A stretch of 64,000 bases of DNA from Shewanella putrefaciens (lineage in GTDB: Bacteria; Pseudomonadota; Gammaproteobacteria; Enterobacterales; Shewanellaceae): contig NZ_CP066369.1 of NCBI RefSeq assembly GCF_016406305.1, forward strand, positions 2,374,501-2,438,500. Direction: 5' to 3'. Each line of letters opens with the position of its first letter. Positions within the stretch are counted from its first letter, which is position 1. Of the stretch, positions 1-7,684 are shown in pieces. The notes beneath the pieces are model-generated. The model made no database searches. It was not told where the DNA came from and saw only the letters and a list, made by a program, of their open reading frames with translations. Position numbers and translations under genes: made by a program.

Positions 1-403
1 GCCTTAAGGCATCGACTAAATCACCAATCGGACGCTCTTCCATGCGCGGCTCGCCCGTCAAGGTAAATTCACCTTGGCCTAAAGTTAAGGCTGCGCAGAG
101 TGGGCGCATTGCCGTACCCGCATTACCTAAAAATAATTCCTGCGCAGATGCCGCAGAAATAGCACCGCCTAACCCCTCTAACTCACACACTGTGTTATTG
201 GCAGATAAACGAAAGTTAACCCCTAGCTGCTTGAGGGAGGCCAACATATGGCGAATATCATCTGAGTCGAGCAGATTGGTGAGCGTGGTCGTGCCTTGGG
301 CTAAGGTCGCCAATAAAAGGGCACGATTGGAAATACTTTTTGAGCCGGGAATGTTGATTTCACCGCGGACTTGCACAACAGGTTCAAGACGTAATTGCTT
401 CAT
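1..403 (-). CDS. aroA: 3-phosphoshikimate 1-carboxyvinyltransferase (EPSP synthase), 5' part
   Basis: The gene runs off the left edge, so only about 134 N-terminal codons are present. EPSP synthase joins shikimate-3-phosphate and PEP in the shikimate pathway, in the cytoplasm. The start reads [20 protein letters not shown] and continues into the substrate-binding [12 protein letters not shown] segment (residues about 22-33). The family signature [13 protein letters not shown] follows around residues 91-103. An AGAAAGAAG ribosome-binding stretch precedes the ATG at 403. Pathway neighbour: the aminotransferase gene at 839, transcribed divergently, also belongs to aromatic amino acid metabolism. 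Identification is from the visible signature motifs; the C-terminal half cannot be checked. Confidence 0.95.
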   Translation of the reverse strand, partial: MKQLRLEPVVQVRGEINIPGSKSISNRALLLATLAQGTTTLTNLLDSDDIRHMLASLKQLGVNFRLSANNTVCELEGLGGAISAASAQELFLGNAGTAMRPLCAALTLGQGEFTLTGEPRMEERPIGDLVDALR

Positions 404-838
404 GAATAAATCTTCTTTCTCAATAAGGGCGTCATCATCACGATCACGCAGACTGAATAGGCAAAATGGCAACTTCACGCTACGGCGCGTCAAGTTAAAA
501 TTACAAATAAAAGGAGATTGGGGCCCTGTTGGTGCTTCGTTGTTATAAAATTACCGATTGTCGCTAAGGATTCAACCGTTTTTTCGAGAAAAATGCTTTT
601 TGGGTGGGTTTATTTACTTAAGTCGGTGCCAAAATAACAAAAATGCAAAATTTATGGGGTTAATTTATGATTTAATCGCACTTTTGGCAGGCTTTTTTGC
701 CAAGCTAACGGGCGTTTAATCACAGTTTTCACTTTAAAAGCGTTACCTTTCCACGCTATTCTAGGCCTCAAACGATAAATAATGCAGATCTGAACCGAAA
801 ATCACGATTGCTATACAACCAGAAAGGTAGATGGAGCT
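404..838. other. Divergent promoter region aroA / aminotransferase
   Basis: This 435-bp gap separates two divergent genes and must hold both promoters. It is AT-rich and contains no credible ORF. A weak -10 candidate for the rightward gene is TATTCT at 757-762. I looked for a TyrR-type TGTAAA-N6-TTTACA box and did not find one. No convincing operator or hairpin is visible. Confidence 0.4.
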
Positions 839-2029
839 ATGTTTAATAAACTTACCGCAATGCCTGCAGATCCTATCCTTGGCTTGCTGACTCAGTACCG
901 CGAAGACACTCATCCACAAAAAGTGGATTTAGGTGTAGGGGTTTATAAAGATCCCGCTGGCCATACTCCCATCCTTAACTGCGTCAAGAAAGCCGAAAAA
1001 TTCCGTCTCGATACCGAAACCACCAAAGTGTATATCGGCCCAACGGGTTCACCACAATTCAACACCTTAATGACGGAATTAGCCTTTGGTGCTGGCCACA
1101 GTGCCATTCTAGCTAATCGTATCCGCACAGTTTCTACCCCTGGTGGTACAGGTGCTTTACGTGTCGCGGGTGACTTTATCAAACGCTGCAACCCAAATGC
1201 AGTGTTATGGGTGAGCGACCCAACGTGGGCCAATCACACGGGGTTATTCGAAGCGGCTGGGATCACCGTTAAAACTTATCCTTATTATGACTACGATAGT
1301 AAATCCTTGAAATTTGATGAAATGCTCGCTGCATTATCACAAGTGAGTCCTGATGACGTGGTGTTATTCCACGCCTGTTGTCATAACCCCAGCGGGATGG
1401 ATTTGACCCCTGAGCAGTGGGATAAAGTCGTTGCCTTGACCAAAGAGCAAGGTTTTACCCCTTTGATTGACATGGCATATCAAGGCTTTGGTGATGGGGT
1501 TGATATCGACGCCTATGGCGTGCGCCAAATGGCGGCTGCGGTCGACAATATGATCCTCTGCAGCTCATGCTCGAAAAACTTCGGTTTGTACCGTGAGCGT
1601 ATCGGCTCCTGCTCTGTGATTGCCAAAGATGCCAATTCCGCCAATGTCGCCCAATCGGTACTGCTGTATGTGGTGCGTTGCCTCTACTCTATGCCGCCTG
1701 CCCACGGAGCCGCCATCGTTGAGACCATTTTGGCCTCGGCAGAGTTGAAACAAGAATGGCTTGATGAATTAAAAGTCATGCGCGATCGCATCAACGGCAA
1801 CCGAGCCATTTTAGTGGATAAGCTAAAAGCCAATGGCGTGGACCGTGACTTTAGCTTTATCGCCCGCCAAAAAGGCATGTTCTCCTTCCTTGGTGTTAAT
1901 CCTGAGCAAGTCGCACGTCTGCAAAAGGAATTCAGTATCTACATGGTAGGCTCGAGCCGCATCAGCATCGCCGGGATCAGTGAAGACAATGTTGACTATT
2001 TAGCCCAATCAATCGCTAAAGTTTTGTAA
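839..2029 (+). CDS. tyrB: Aromatic/aspartate aminotransferase (class I, PLP)
   Basis: A 396-residue class I pyridoxal-phosphate aminotransferase, the standard length for the AspC/TyrB family. It transfers amino groups between aromatic amino acids or aspartate and 2-oxoglutarate in the cytoplasm. The PLP lysine is K246 in SCSKNFGLYRERIGS, the family signature with the C-terminal arginine that helps bind the cofactor phosphate. The N-terminal VDLGVGVYKD motif is also typical. Start: AGAAAGG and GGAG stretches lie just before the ATG at 839. AspC and TyrB cannot be separated reliably by eye; tyrB is favoured because Shewanella genomes usually annotate this aroA-adjacent copy so. A perfect 13-bp hairpin follows the stop. 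Confidence 0.85.
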   Translation: MFNKLTAMPADPILGLLTQYREDTHPQKVDLGVGVYKDPAGHTPILNCVKKAEKFRLDTETTKVYIGPTGSPQFNTLMTELAFGAGHSAILANRIRTVSTPGGTGALRVAGDFIKRCNPNAVLWVSDPTWANHTGLFEAAGITVKTYPYYDYDSKSLKFDEMLAALSQVSPDDVVLFHACCHNPSGMDLTPEQWDKVVALTKEQGFTPLIDMAYQGFGDGVDIDAYGVRQMAAAVDNMILCSSCSKNFGLYRERIGSCSVIAKDANSANVAQSVLLYVVRCLYSMPPAHGAAIVETILASAELKQEWLDELKVMRDRINGNRAILVDKLKANGVDRDFSFIARQKGMFSFLGVNPEQVARLQKEFSIYMVGSSRISIAGISEDNVDYLAQSIAKVL

Positions 2030-2053
2030 GCCTTTTCAAAAATCGACAAACCT

Positions 2054-2090
2054 AATCGGTGTAGCCCAATAAACCATGGCTACACCGATT
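2054..2090 (+). terminator. Hairpin after the aminotransferase gene
   Basis: A perfect 13-bp inverted repeat (AATCGGTGTAGCC and its complement) encloses an 11-base loop, 24 bp after the stop codon. Only a weak T-rich tail follows, so it may be a terminator or a transcript-stabilising hairpin. It marks the left edge of the accessory block. Confidence 0.6.
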
Positions 2091-2155
2091 TCTCGTTGCA
2101 GAATATCGCCTATTTTGCTGGTTTTTTAATTGCCACTAATCACGGCACAAAAAAT

Positions 2156-2908
2156 TTACGACATATGAGCACAAGATAGCTTACGACAAGCGGCGCAGCT
2201 CATGTGATCACGATAATGATGATCAAAAAATTGAATCGTTCTGGCTTCTAAAGAATCATATAACTCTGGGGTTAAGGGCATTTTCCACTTATATTGGCCC
2301 ATCAATTTAGCCAAATGTCGATAACAGGTTTCGCGTCGATTGGAGAGATATTCAGGAGCAATAAGCTGGCTCTCAAATTGAGTTAGTGCTCCCGTTAAAT
2401 AAAAAGTGATGCCCTGCACTAACTCTTTAACTTGTAACGGAGTTGCTTCTAATTCTCCCGTTTCTATTGCTAAATTGAGCGAGTCTGTAAACCAGCCCCA
2501 AAATGCATTAATGCGTTTTTTAAAACGCTCCACTTTTTCATCACTCGCAAGTTGCCACACCATGGTATTAACAGAAACCGAGCGTAATGTTGCAAAGCTT
2601 TTACTACGTTTTATCGTTTCAAAGGTAAATAAAATTGGCAACAGCACGCGTTCTTTAGCGGTTAACTCCGGATTCTGATGAATAAAAATTGGCAAATGAT
2701 TAGAGGTCGCACTTCTGAGGAACAGACAAACTAAAACATCCTCTTTACGTTCGAAAAATTTGTACAAGGTACCAGTAGAACAACCTACTTCTTTAGCTAG
2801 TTGAGAAAACTTGAATGACACTATGCCCTGTGACTCAATCAGCTGCTCAGCCGCATTGAGTATTTGATTGCATCTTAAAATAGAGAGTGTCTCAGAAGGA
2901 CATTTCAT
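2156..2908 (-). CDS. TetR-family regulator with Cys/His-rich C-terminal tail
   Basis: A 250-residue one-component transcription factor. The TetR helix-turn-helix lies at about residues 34-58 (FSQLAKEVGCSTGTLYKFFE), with a variable helical ligand domain behind it. Unusual for the family is the extreme C-terminus: His230, His231, His235, Cys238, Cys241, Cys246 and His248 are packed into 20 residues, including a CAAC pair. This could bind a metal, a cluster or a thiol-reactive ligand. The gene is divergent from the flavoprotein operon across a 346-bp spacer, the usual position of a local regulator, so I infer that it controls that operon and the cupin gene. The ribosome-binding site is weak. The gene is more AT-rich than its core neighbours, consistent with transfer. 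Confidence 0.85.
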   Translation of the reverse strand: MKCPSETLSILRCNQILNAAEQLIESQGIVSFKFSQLAKEVGCSTGTLYKFFERKEDVLVCLFLRSATSNHLPIFIHQNPELTAKERVLLPILFTFETIKRSKSFATLRSVSVNTMVWQLASDEKVERFKKRINAFWGWFTDSLNLAIETGELEATPLQVKELVQGITFYLTGALTQFESQLIAPEYLSNRRETCYRHLAKLMGQYKWKMPLTPELYDSLEARTIQFFDHHYRDHMSCAACRKLSCAHMS

Positions 2909-3102
2909 TTACTAAACTCAAATAAAAGCGCTAACAAGGTATAGATTATGCGTTGTTAACTAACGACCATTATAGGTACAAGATAACTAATCGGGATTAA
3001 GCTCACGCAAGCGCGAATTTATTTGCAGGCTTTGTGAGTCACCTCAAATACACATGCCAATAACAAGTTGTTGTCATAGATTAAATTTTCTTCATGCCAC
3101 TT

Positions 3103-3116
3103 TTGATCACAATCGA
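3103..3116. promoter_or_regulatory. FNR/EtrA-like site
   Basis: TTGATCACAATCGA matches the FNR consensus TTGAT-N4-ATCAA at nine of ten positions. FNR (EtrA in Shewanella) activates anaerobic genes. It lies roughly 120 bp upstream of the deduced transcription start, so it is too far for a classical class II activator position. The site has no counterpart upstream of the cupin gene. Confidence 0.3.
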
Positions 3117-3135
3117 GCCCATTCATCGGGAAAGA

Positions 3136-3161
3136 TTATTCTAGATACACCTCACGAATAA
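3136..3161. promoter_or_regulatory. Inverted repeat TTATTC-N14-GAATAA (copy A)
   Basis: Six-base arms with a 14-base spacer. The same element with the same spacer recurs at 7534-7559, and in both places it ends 22 bp before a CRP core. It sits inside a conserved block that includes 20 identical bases (TCACGAATAAGTTTGCCACT at 3152-3171 and 7550-7569). Conservation between two promoters suggests a protein-binding site, possibly for the divergent TetR protein. Confidence 0.55.
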
Positions 3162-3182
3162 GTTTGCCACTAAAAAAAAGCC

Positions 3183-3196
3183 GTGACTTAGTTCAC
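3183..3196. promoter_or_regulatory. CRP site of the flavoprotein operon
   Basis: GTGACTTAGTTCAC has the perfect CRP core GTGA-N6-TCAC. Its centre lies 29.5 bp before a -10 hexamer TATCTT (3219-3224). With a start near 3231 this puts CRP at about -41.5, the class II activator position. In Shewanella CRP is the main activator of anaerobic respiration genes, so this predicts anaerobic expression. Confidence 0.7.
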
Positions 3197-3254
3197 CTTT
3201 AGCCAATCCCATAGCCTCTATCTTGTTTGCATACCGAAGTAGAGGATTTACAAC

Positions 3255-4775
3255 ATGCATAGTAGAAGAAATTTTTTAAAACTAAGTGCGGGTGCTGCAG
3301 TAGGAGGTATTGCGGCAGCATTACCCGTCACGACATCAGCTAACGAATGTGTATCAAACATAAAATGGGATGAAACGAGAGATATTATCGTTGTAGGTTC
3401 AGGCTTTGCGGGACTGTCATCGGCGTTAAATTCTAAACGTCAAGGCCTTGGTTCTGTGCTGGTATTAGAAAAAATGCAGGTGATTGGGGGAAACTCAGCG
3501 ATTAATGGAGGCTGGTTAGCCATTCCCAAAAATCCTATCCAATTAGCTCAGGGTATCCAAGATGACTCACCAGAAGAACTGGTAAAGGATCAAATCATTT
3601 CTGGCCGCGGCATGCAAAATACCGACATGCTGCGCCAAATCGCTAATCGCGCCCTCGACGCTTATCAACTGTGCATTGACACAGGCGTCAAATTCCGCGA
3701 AGGCTTTAACCAACAAGTGGGCGGCCACAATAAAGCTCGCGCTATCAGAACCCAACACGGCGTCGGTGGTGATATCACCACCAAACTCTATGAAGCAGGT
3801 AAAAAAGAAGGCGTGGAATACCGCCTGCAGCACTATGTTGAAGACTTCATCATGGATGGCCAAGAGATTGTTGGCTTGAAAGTGCGTCAAAATTATCGCT
3901 TCCCGGATCTCAAAACCGGTAAAACAATCTACATCAAAGCCAATAAGGCCGTTATCCTTGCCCACGGTGGTTTCTCGCGCAACTTAGTGCTACGTGAACT
4001 GGTAGACCCTGCATTAGATAAAAGCTTAGATTGTACCAATGCCCTCGGCGCAACCGGCGAAGTGACGTTAACGGCCATGGCCCACGGCGCTTTTCCGGTT
4101 CATATGAGCCTAATTCAAACTGGTCACTGGGGCTCGCCCGATGAGGGTGGCTTTGGCTGGTCAAATGCCCTGCTCTCGATTGGTTTCCATAAAGGGATTT
4201 CAGTCAATGTGTTAGACGGCAAGCGTTTTATGAATGAACGCGCCGATAGAAAAACCTGCTCCGATGCCATTATGAAAAACCGTCATCCAGATGGCTCACC
4301 CGCCTACCCTGTGGTGTTTTTTAACCATGACGATCATGTCGGTGCAGAGGAAGTGACCCGCGCGGTACGTGACCAAATCGCTTGGAAAGTCGATAGCCTT
4401 GAGCAATTAGCTAAGCAGTTCAATATTCCACTTGCACAGCTCAAACAAACCGTTGCCGAGTACAACAAGCAGGTGCCACAGCGCATAGACCCCTTGTTTG
4501 GTCGCATGATGGATACGGCAGTCGAGCTTAAAGCACCGTTTATTGTGTCGCGTATTTGGCCCAAAGTGCACTACTGCATGGGTGGCTTAAAAACCGATTT
4601 AGGCGCGCGGGCCATACACAGCCAATCATTAACCTCCATCAAAAAACTCTATGCTGTCGGCGAAGCGACAGGCGGCACTCACGGCGGGACCCGTTTAAGT
4701 TCAACAGCTTGCCTAGAGTGCTTAGCGATGGGAATTATCGTTGCTGAAACCATCAAATCTGATATGCAGGCCTAA
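3255..4775 (+). CDS. Periplasmic flavoprotein reductase subunit (split flavocytochrome c, fumarate-reductase-like)
   Basis: A 506-residue FAD_binding_2 flavoprotein. The N-terminus carries a twin-arginine signal (SRRNFLK at residues 3-9, cut near residue 30), so it folds with FAD and is exported. The FAD motif VVGSGFAGLSSA is at about 46-57. Fumarate-reductase catalytic residues appear conserved by alignment in my head: His291, the acid Arg332, His439 and Arg480 in GGTHGGTRLS. Unlike FccA there is no haem domain; a tetraheme cytochrome is encoded 3 bp downstream. The FccA residues that hold the second carboxylate (around T377/E378) do not look conserved (SNALLSIG here), so a substrate other than fumarate is likely, perhaps a 2-enoate as for ArdAB of S. 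woodyi. GAGG precedes the ATG. Function is inferred; the substrate is unknown. Confidence 0.85.
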   Translation: MHSRRNFLKLSAGAAVGGIAAALPVTTSANECVSNIKWDETRDIIVVGSGFAGLSSALNSKRQGLGSVLVLEKMQVIGGNSAINGGWLAIPKNPIQLAQGIQDDSPEELVKDQIISGRGMQNTDMLRQIANRALDAYQLCIDTGVKFREGFNQQVGGHNKARAIRTQHGVGGDITTKLYEAGKKEGVEYRLQHYVEDFIMDGQEIVGLKVRQNYRFPDLKTGKTIYIKANKAVILAHGGFSRNLVLRELVDPALDKSLDCTNALGATGEVTLTAMAHGAFPVHMSLIQTGHWGSPDEGGFGWSNALLSIGFHKGISVNVLDGKRFMNERADRKTCSDAIMKNRHPDGSPAYPVVFFNHDDHVGAEEVTRAVRDQIAWKVDSLEQLAKQFNIPLAQLKQTVAEYNKQVPQRIDPLFGRMMDTAVELKAPFIVSRIWPKVHYCMGGLKTDLGARAIHSQSLTSIKKLYAVGEATGGTHGGTRLSSTACLECLAMGIIVAETIKSDMQA

Positions 4776-4778
4776 ACC

Positions 4779-5150
4779 ATGATGAAAACATTACTACTCA
4801 CACTCGTTGTTGCAACCCTGTTCGCTGGCACTGCTAATGCCGGAGACCTCATCAAGATGAAAGGCAGCACCCAAGGTCGCAGCAACCATGAATTTCTCTA
4901 CCAAGATGGCTGTAAAGCTTGTCACCAAGGTTCAGGTAAGCAAAGTGCCACTGACGCCGCCTGCGTTGAGTGTCACGGTGAAATAACCAGTATTCCAGTG
5001 GATGAGTCAAAGCTTGCCATCCCTGAAGCCCATCCACACAAATCGCTGCACTACAACCAAGGTGCTAGCTGCTTAGCCTGCCACGGCGAGCATGAAAAAA
5101 AGCCGCCAGTTTGCGCAGAGTGCCACCGCACTTGGTTCAAAGAAATGTAA
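4779..5150 (+). CDS. Periplasmic tetraheme cytochrome c (electron-transfer subunit)
   Basis: A 123-residue protein with a Sec signal peptide (cleavage after ANA, about residue 21) and exactly four CXXCH haem c sites at residues 45-49, 62-66, 98-102 and 112-116. It resembles the N-terminal cytochrome domain of flavocytochrome c and the small subunits of split enzymes such as ArdB. It probably passes electrons from a quinol dehydrogenase such as CymA to the upstream flavoprotein in the periplasm. Gene spacing of 3 bp implies translational coupling. A second in-frame ATG at 4782 is an equally possible start. Confidence 0.92.
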   Translation: MMKTLLLTLVVATLFAGTANAGDLIKMKGSTQGRSNHEFLYQDGCKACHQGSGKQSATDAACVECHGEITSIPVDESKLAIPEAHPHKSLHYNQGASCLACHGEHEKKPPVCAECHRTWFKEM

Positions 5151-5193
5151 ATAAATTATTAAAATATAAAGACTAAAACACAAGGTAATGATG

Positions 5194-6327
5194 ATGAAAA
5201 AATCCACCCGATTTACGCTGTCCATAGTCGCAACTGCAATGGCAATGTCTAGCTCTGCTGCCTTTGCAACAGAGCAACAAGAAGATGGCATTCACGTTGG
5301 CGGCGCGGTGCGCGTTAACTATGGCTATCGCGATTATGATGAAAAATCAAAGGATAAAGGCGGCGATTTTAACTTCGATATGGCCGCGATTAAATTCGAT
5401 GGCAAAAAAGGCGATTTCGGTCTCGCTGCAGAATACCGTTTTACCTCAGGCACTAACTACATCAAATACGGCTATGGTTATTACGACATTAATCCAGACT
5501 GGCAACTGCAATTTGGTGTTAACAAAGTACCCTTTGGTAACCGCGAGTTTATCTCAAACAGTTGGTGGTTTGGCCTGCCTTACTATCTTGGTTTTGAAGA
5601 TGACCATGATATCGGCTTAAAAGCGACCTATGAGAAAAATGGCTGGCACACAGATTTAGCTTTTTATAAAAATGCGGAATACGGCCCAACAGAAAACAAG
5701 CGTTATGCCACCGATTTGTATACCGGCACCATTAATGGCACTGAATATAACAACGAAGAAACCAACCAACTCAACGTACGCCAAACCTACACCGCGGAAT
5801 ACGAAGGGGGCTCAACGACAGTAGGTGGCTCAGTACAGGTTGGCCAAATCTACAACAACAAAACCGGCAATAATGGTGACCGTTATGCCGTGGCATTGCA
5901 CTTAGATAGCAGCTACAAGGGCTGGAACCTACAAATGCAGGCTATGCAGTATGAATACAATGCCGCAGATGCAGTGGATTCAAATAAAATTGGTGTATCC
6001 GTTGTAAGCTGGCAATACGAAATCGCTTCTAAGGGTCAGGCCTATAACATTAACATCGCCAAAACCGTTAACACGGATTGGGGCAACATTAAGTTTTATA
6101 ACGATTTTGGTTTAATGACGCCCGATGTTGATGACGATAGCTACGACAATAGCATGCAAAACGTCACCGGGATGGCGATTTCAGCAGGCCCAACTTACAC
6201 CATGATTGACTTTGTGATGGGTAAAAACATGACCTTCTCAACGGCCAATAACGACCACGTTGGCTTACCAGAAGTTGGTAATGACTGGGATAAACGTATC
6301 AACATCAACTTTGGTTACTACTTCTAA
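5194..6327 (+). CDS. Outer-membrane beta-barrel porin
   Basis: About 377 residues with a Sec signal peptide (cut after AFA near residue 25), alternating aromatic/polar beta strands and a C-terminal phenylalanine (NFGYYF), the hallmark of outer-membrane barrels. I see no characterised family by name; the sequence is loosely like phosphate/anion-type or DcaP-like porins. The third of three consecutive ATGs (5194) is chosen because AAGG at 5182-5185 is then spaced 8 bp; the first ATG (5188) is only 2 bp away. It follows the cytochrome by 43 bp and ends at a strong terminator, so it is the last gene of a flavoprotein-cytochrome-porin operon and probably brings the substrate into the periplasm. 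Confidence 0.8.
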   Translation: MKKSTRFTLSIVATAMAMSSSAAFATEQQEDGIHVGGAVRVNYGYRDYDEKSKDKGGDFNFDMAAIKFDGKKGDFGLAAEYRFTSGTNYIKYGYGYYDINPDWQLQFGVNKVPFGNREFISNSWWFGLPYYLGFEDDHDIGLKATYEKNGWHTDLAFYKNAEYGPTENKRYATDLYTGTINGTEYNNEETNQLNVRQTYTAEYEGGSTTVGGSVQVGQIYNNKTGNNGDRYAVALHLDSSYKGWNLQMQAMQYEYNAADAVDSNKIGVSVVSWQYEIASKGQAYNINIAKTVNTDWGNIKFYNDFGLMTPDVDDDSYDNSMQNVTGMAISAGPTYTMIDFVMGKNMTFSTANNDHVGLPEVGNDWDKRININFGYYF

Positions 6328-6379
6328 CGGTTAACCAACTCAACACGGCTTTCCCGGCCATTTTTAACTGTGCCTATTT

Positions 6380-6407
6380 AATGCCCTATTTACTAGGGCA
6401 TTTTTTT
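6380..6407 (+). terminator. Rho-independent terminator of the flavoprotein operon
   Basis: An 8-bp stem (AATGCCCT and its complement) with a 7-base loop is followed by a run of T. It separates the first porin from the second porin gene and shows that the reading frame opening at 6381 is not a real start for the latter. Confidence 0.85.
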
Positions 6408-6431
6408 ACTCCCAAATGTGATTTAGTCGCC

Positions 6432-7514
6432 ATGAAACAACCAACTTTACTCGCCTTATCCCTATTTTTTATTCCATTTTCCCCGCTCTATGGAACAGAG
6501 TTACAGCTGGGTGGATTTATTAAAGCAAATGCACGTTATGTTGAAGGTAATCTCCAGTTTCAAGACAGTTGGACGGGAGGAGGAACTGTCGCTGATAACA
6601 CTAAACGTACTCAATTTAGTGCACAGGAAAGTCGTGTAAACATGACGATCACCTCAGATGTAGTTCAAGCATTTACTGAAATCGATTTTGTCGGCTCCAG
6701 CCAAGGAAATCCTATTATCTCAAACTCCTACAGTCCAAGGCTTAGGCATGCCTTTATCAGTTATCAAGGCGTCACTGCCGGGCAAACTTGGTCAACCTTA
6801 GTCAATACCAGTACCTTTGCCGAAACGGCCGATTTAGGTGGGCCATTAGTGGGACAAGCCATGGTGAGACAAGCACTTATCCGCTATAGCACCGAACAAT
6901 GGCAATTTGCCCTCGAAAATCCCTACACCTACGGCACCCAAGCCCAAACGGATGGGATAACCAGTGCCACACCAACAAAACCTAATTGGATTGATACCAG
7001 CCATGACTACATCCCAGACATGATTGCCCGCTACAACCAATCCGGTGAGTGGGGCAATGTGTCTATCTCGGGTTTAGTGCGTTATTTAGATCCTGCTGAC
7101 ACAGCACAATGGGCTGGCGGACTCTCAATTGCCGCCAAACTCTTCACCTTTGGCCAAGATGATCTGCGCCTGCAATTGCATTACGGCAACCTAGGTCGTT
7201 ATGTCGGCACAGATGCCACGCGCGATATCATCCAAGGAAAAGTAGAAACTTCGACGTCCGCCATGTTTGCTTATAGGCACTTTTGGACTGACTATACCCG
7301 TTCGAGCGTATTTTTTGGGTACACAAGCACAGAGATAGAACAAACGGATCGCAGCCACTTTGGCGTGAATGTGTTTACTAATTTAACCCGAGCACTCACC
7401 CTAGGTGTTGAAGTTGGCCGCTATCAAATTGAGGATAACAATAACTCACTCCATCCCAATGCTGAGCAAGGAGTGGCTAACTATGCGCAGATCAGCATGC
7501 AATTTCAGCTCTAA
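6432..7514 (+). CDS. Outer-membrane porin, DcaP-like
   Basis: 360 residues. The Sec signal peptide ends at LYGTE (about residue 22). LQLGGFIKANARY and FSAQESRVNMTI are typical starts of DcaP-like trimeric porins, which in other bacteria take up dicarboxylates and aromatic or organic acids. The C-terminus (QISMQFQL) is a beta strand ending in a hydrophobic residue. The start at 6432 is chosen because the upstream in-frame ATG at 6381 lies inside a terminator. No strong ribosome-binding site or promoter is visible, so expression may come by read-through. It lies between the respiratory operon and the cupin gene and is likely part of the same substrate system. Confidence 0.75.
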   Translation: MKQPTLLALSLFFIPFSPLYGTELQLGGFIKANARYVEGNLQFQDSWTGGGTVADNTKRTQFSAQESRVNMTITSDVVQAFTEIDFVGSSQGNPIISNSYSPRLRHAFISYQGVTAGQTWSTLVNTSTFAETADLGGPLVGQAMVRQALIRYSTEQWQFALENPYTYGTQAQTDGITSATPTKPNWIDTSHDYIPDMIARYNQSGEWGNVSISGLVRYLDPADTAQWAGGLSIAAKLFTFGQDDLRLQLHYGNLGRYVGTDATRDIIQGKVETSTSAMFAYRHFWTDYTRSSVFFGYTSTEIEQTDRSHFGVNVFTNLTRALTLGVEVGRYQIEDNNNSLHPNAEQGVANYAQISMQFQL

Positions 7515-7533
7515 AACGGCTCGGCGGATAAGA

Positions 7534-7559
7534 TTATTCGCGAGTAAAGTCACGAATAA
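7534..7559. promoter_or_regulatory. Inverted repeat TTATTC-N14-GAATAA (copy B)
   Basis: Second copy of the element at 3136-3161, here with slightly longer arms (TTATTCG/CGAATAA). It is part of the duplicated promoter module upstream of the cupin gene. It begins 20 bp after the stop codon of the preceding porin. Confidence 0.55.
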
Positions 7560-7580
7560 GTTTGCCACTCAAAACATGCC

Positions 7581-7594
7581 GTGATCCAATTCAC
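7581..7594. promoter_or_regulatory. CRP site of the cupin gene
   Basis: GTGATCCAATTCAC has the perfect CRP core GTGA-N6-TCAC. A -10 hexamer TATTGT sits at 7617-7622, exactly the same offset as in the flavoprotein promoter, giving a class II arrangement with a start near 7629 and a 56-nt leader. Further down, TTGTTA-N6-TAACAA at 7619-7636 overlaps the -10 and start site and could be a repressor operator. Confidence 0.7.
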
Positions 7595-7684
7595 CTTTAC
7601 CATTAACCAATCACCTTATTGTTAGTCACGTAACAAAATAACCAACACAATATCGCTATTAAGCGATGTCAAAATAGGATTGGA

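Larger units (their letters stand above)
2909..3254. promoter_or_regulatory. Divergent control region TetR / flavoprotein operon
   Basis: This 346-bp AT-rich spacer holds the promoters of both genes. From left to right it shows an imperfect palindrome at 2951-2965 (CGTTGTTAACTAACG) near the regulator start, a TAACAAGTTGTTG inverted repeat at 3061-3073, an FNR/EtrA-like site at 3103-3116, a TTATTC-N14-GAATAA inverted repeat at 3136-3161, a CRP core at 3183-3196 and a -10 hexamer TATCTT at 3219-3224. The segment from about 3133 to 3206 is duplicated upstream of the cupin gene at about 7531-7604. Which palindrome the TetR protein binds is unknown. Confidence 0.65.

Noticed and set aside
42..548. 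Open frame of 168 codons on the plus strand
   Set aside because: It is antisense to aroA, whose minus-strand frame shows the EPSP synthase signatures; the plus-strand product has no recognisable domain.
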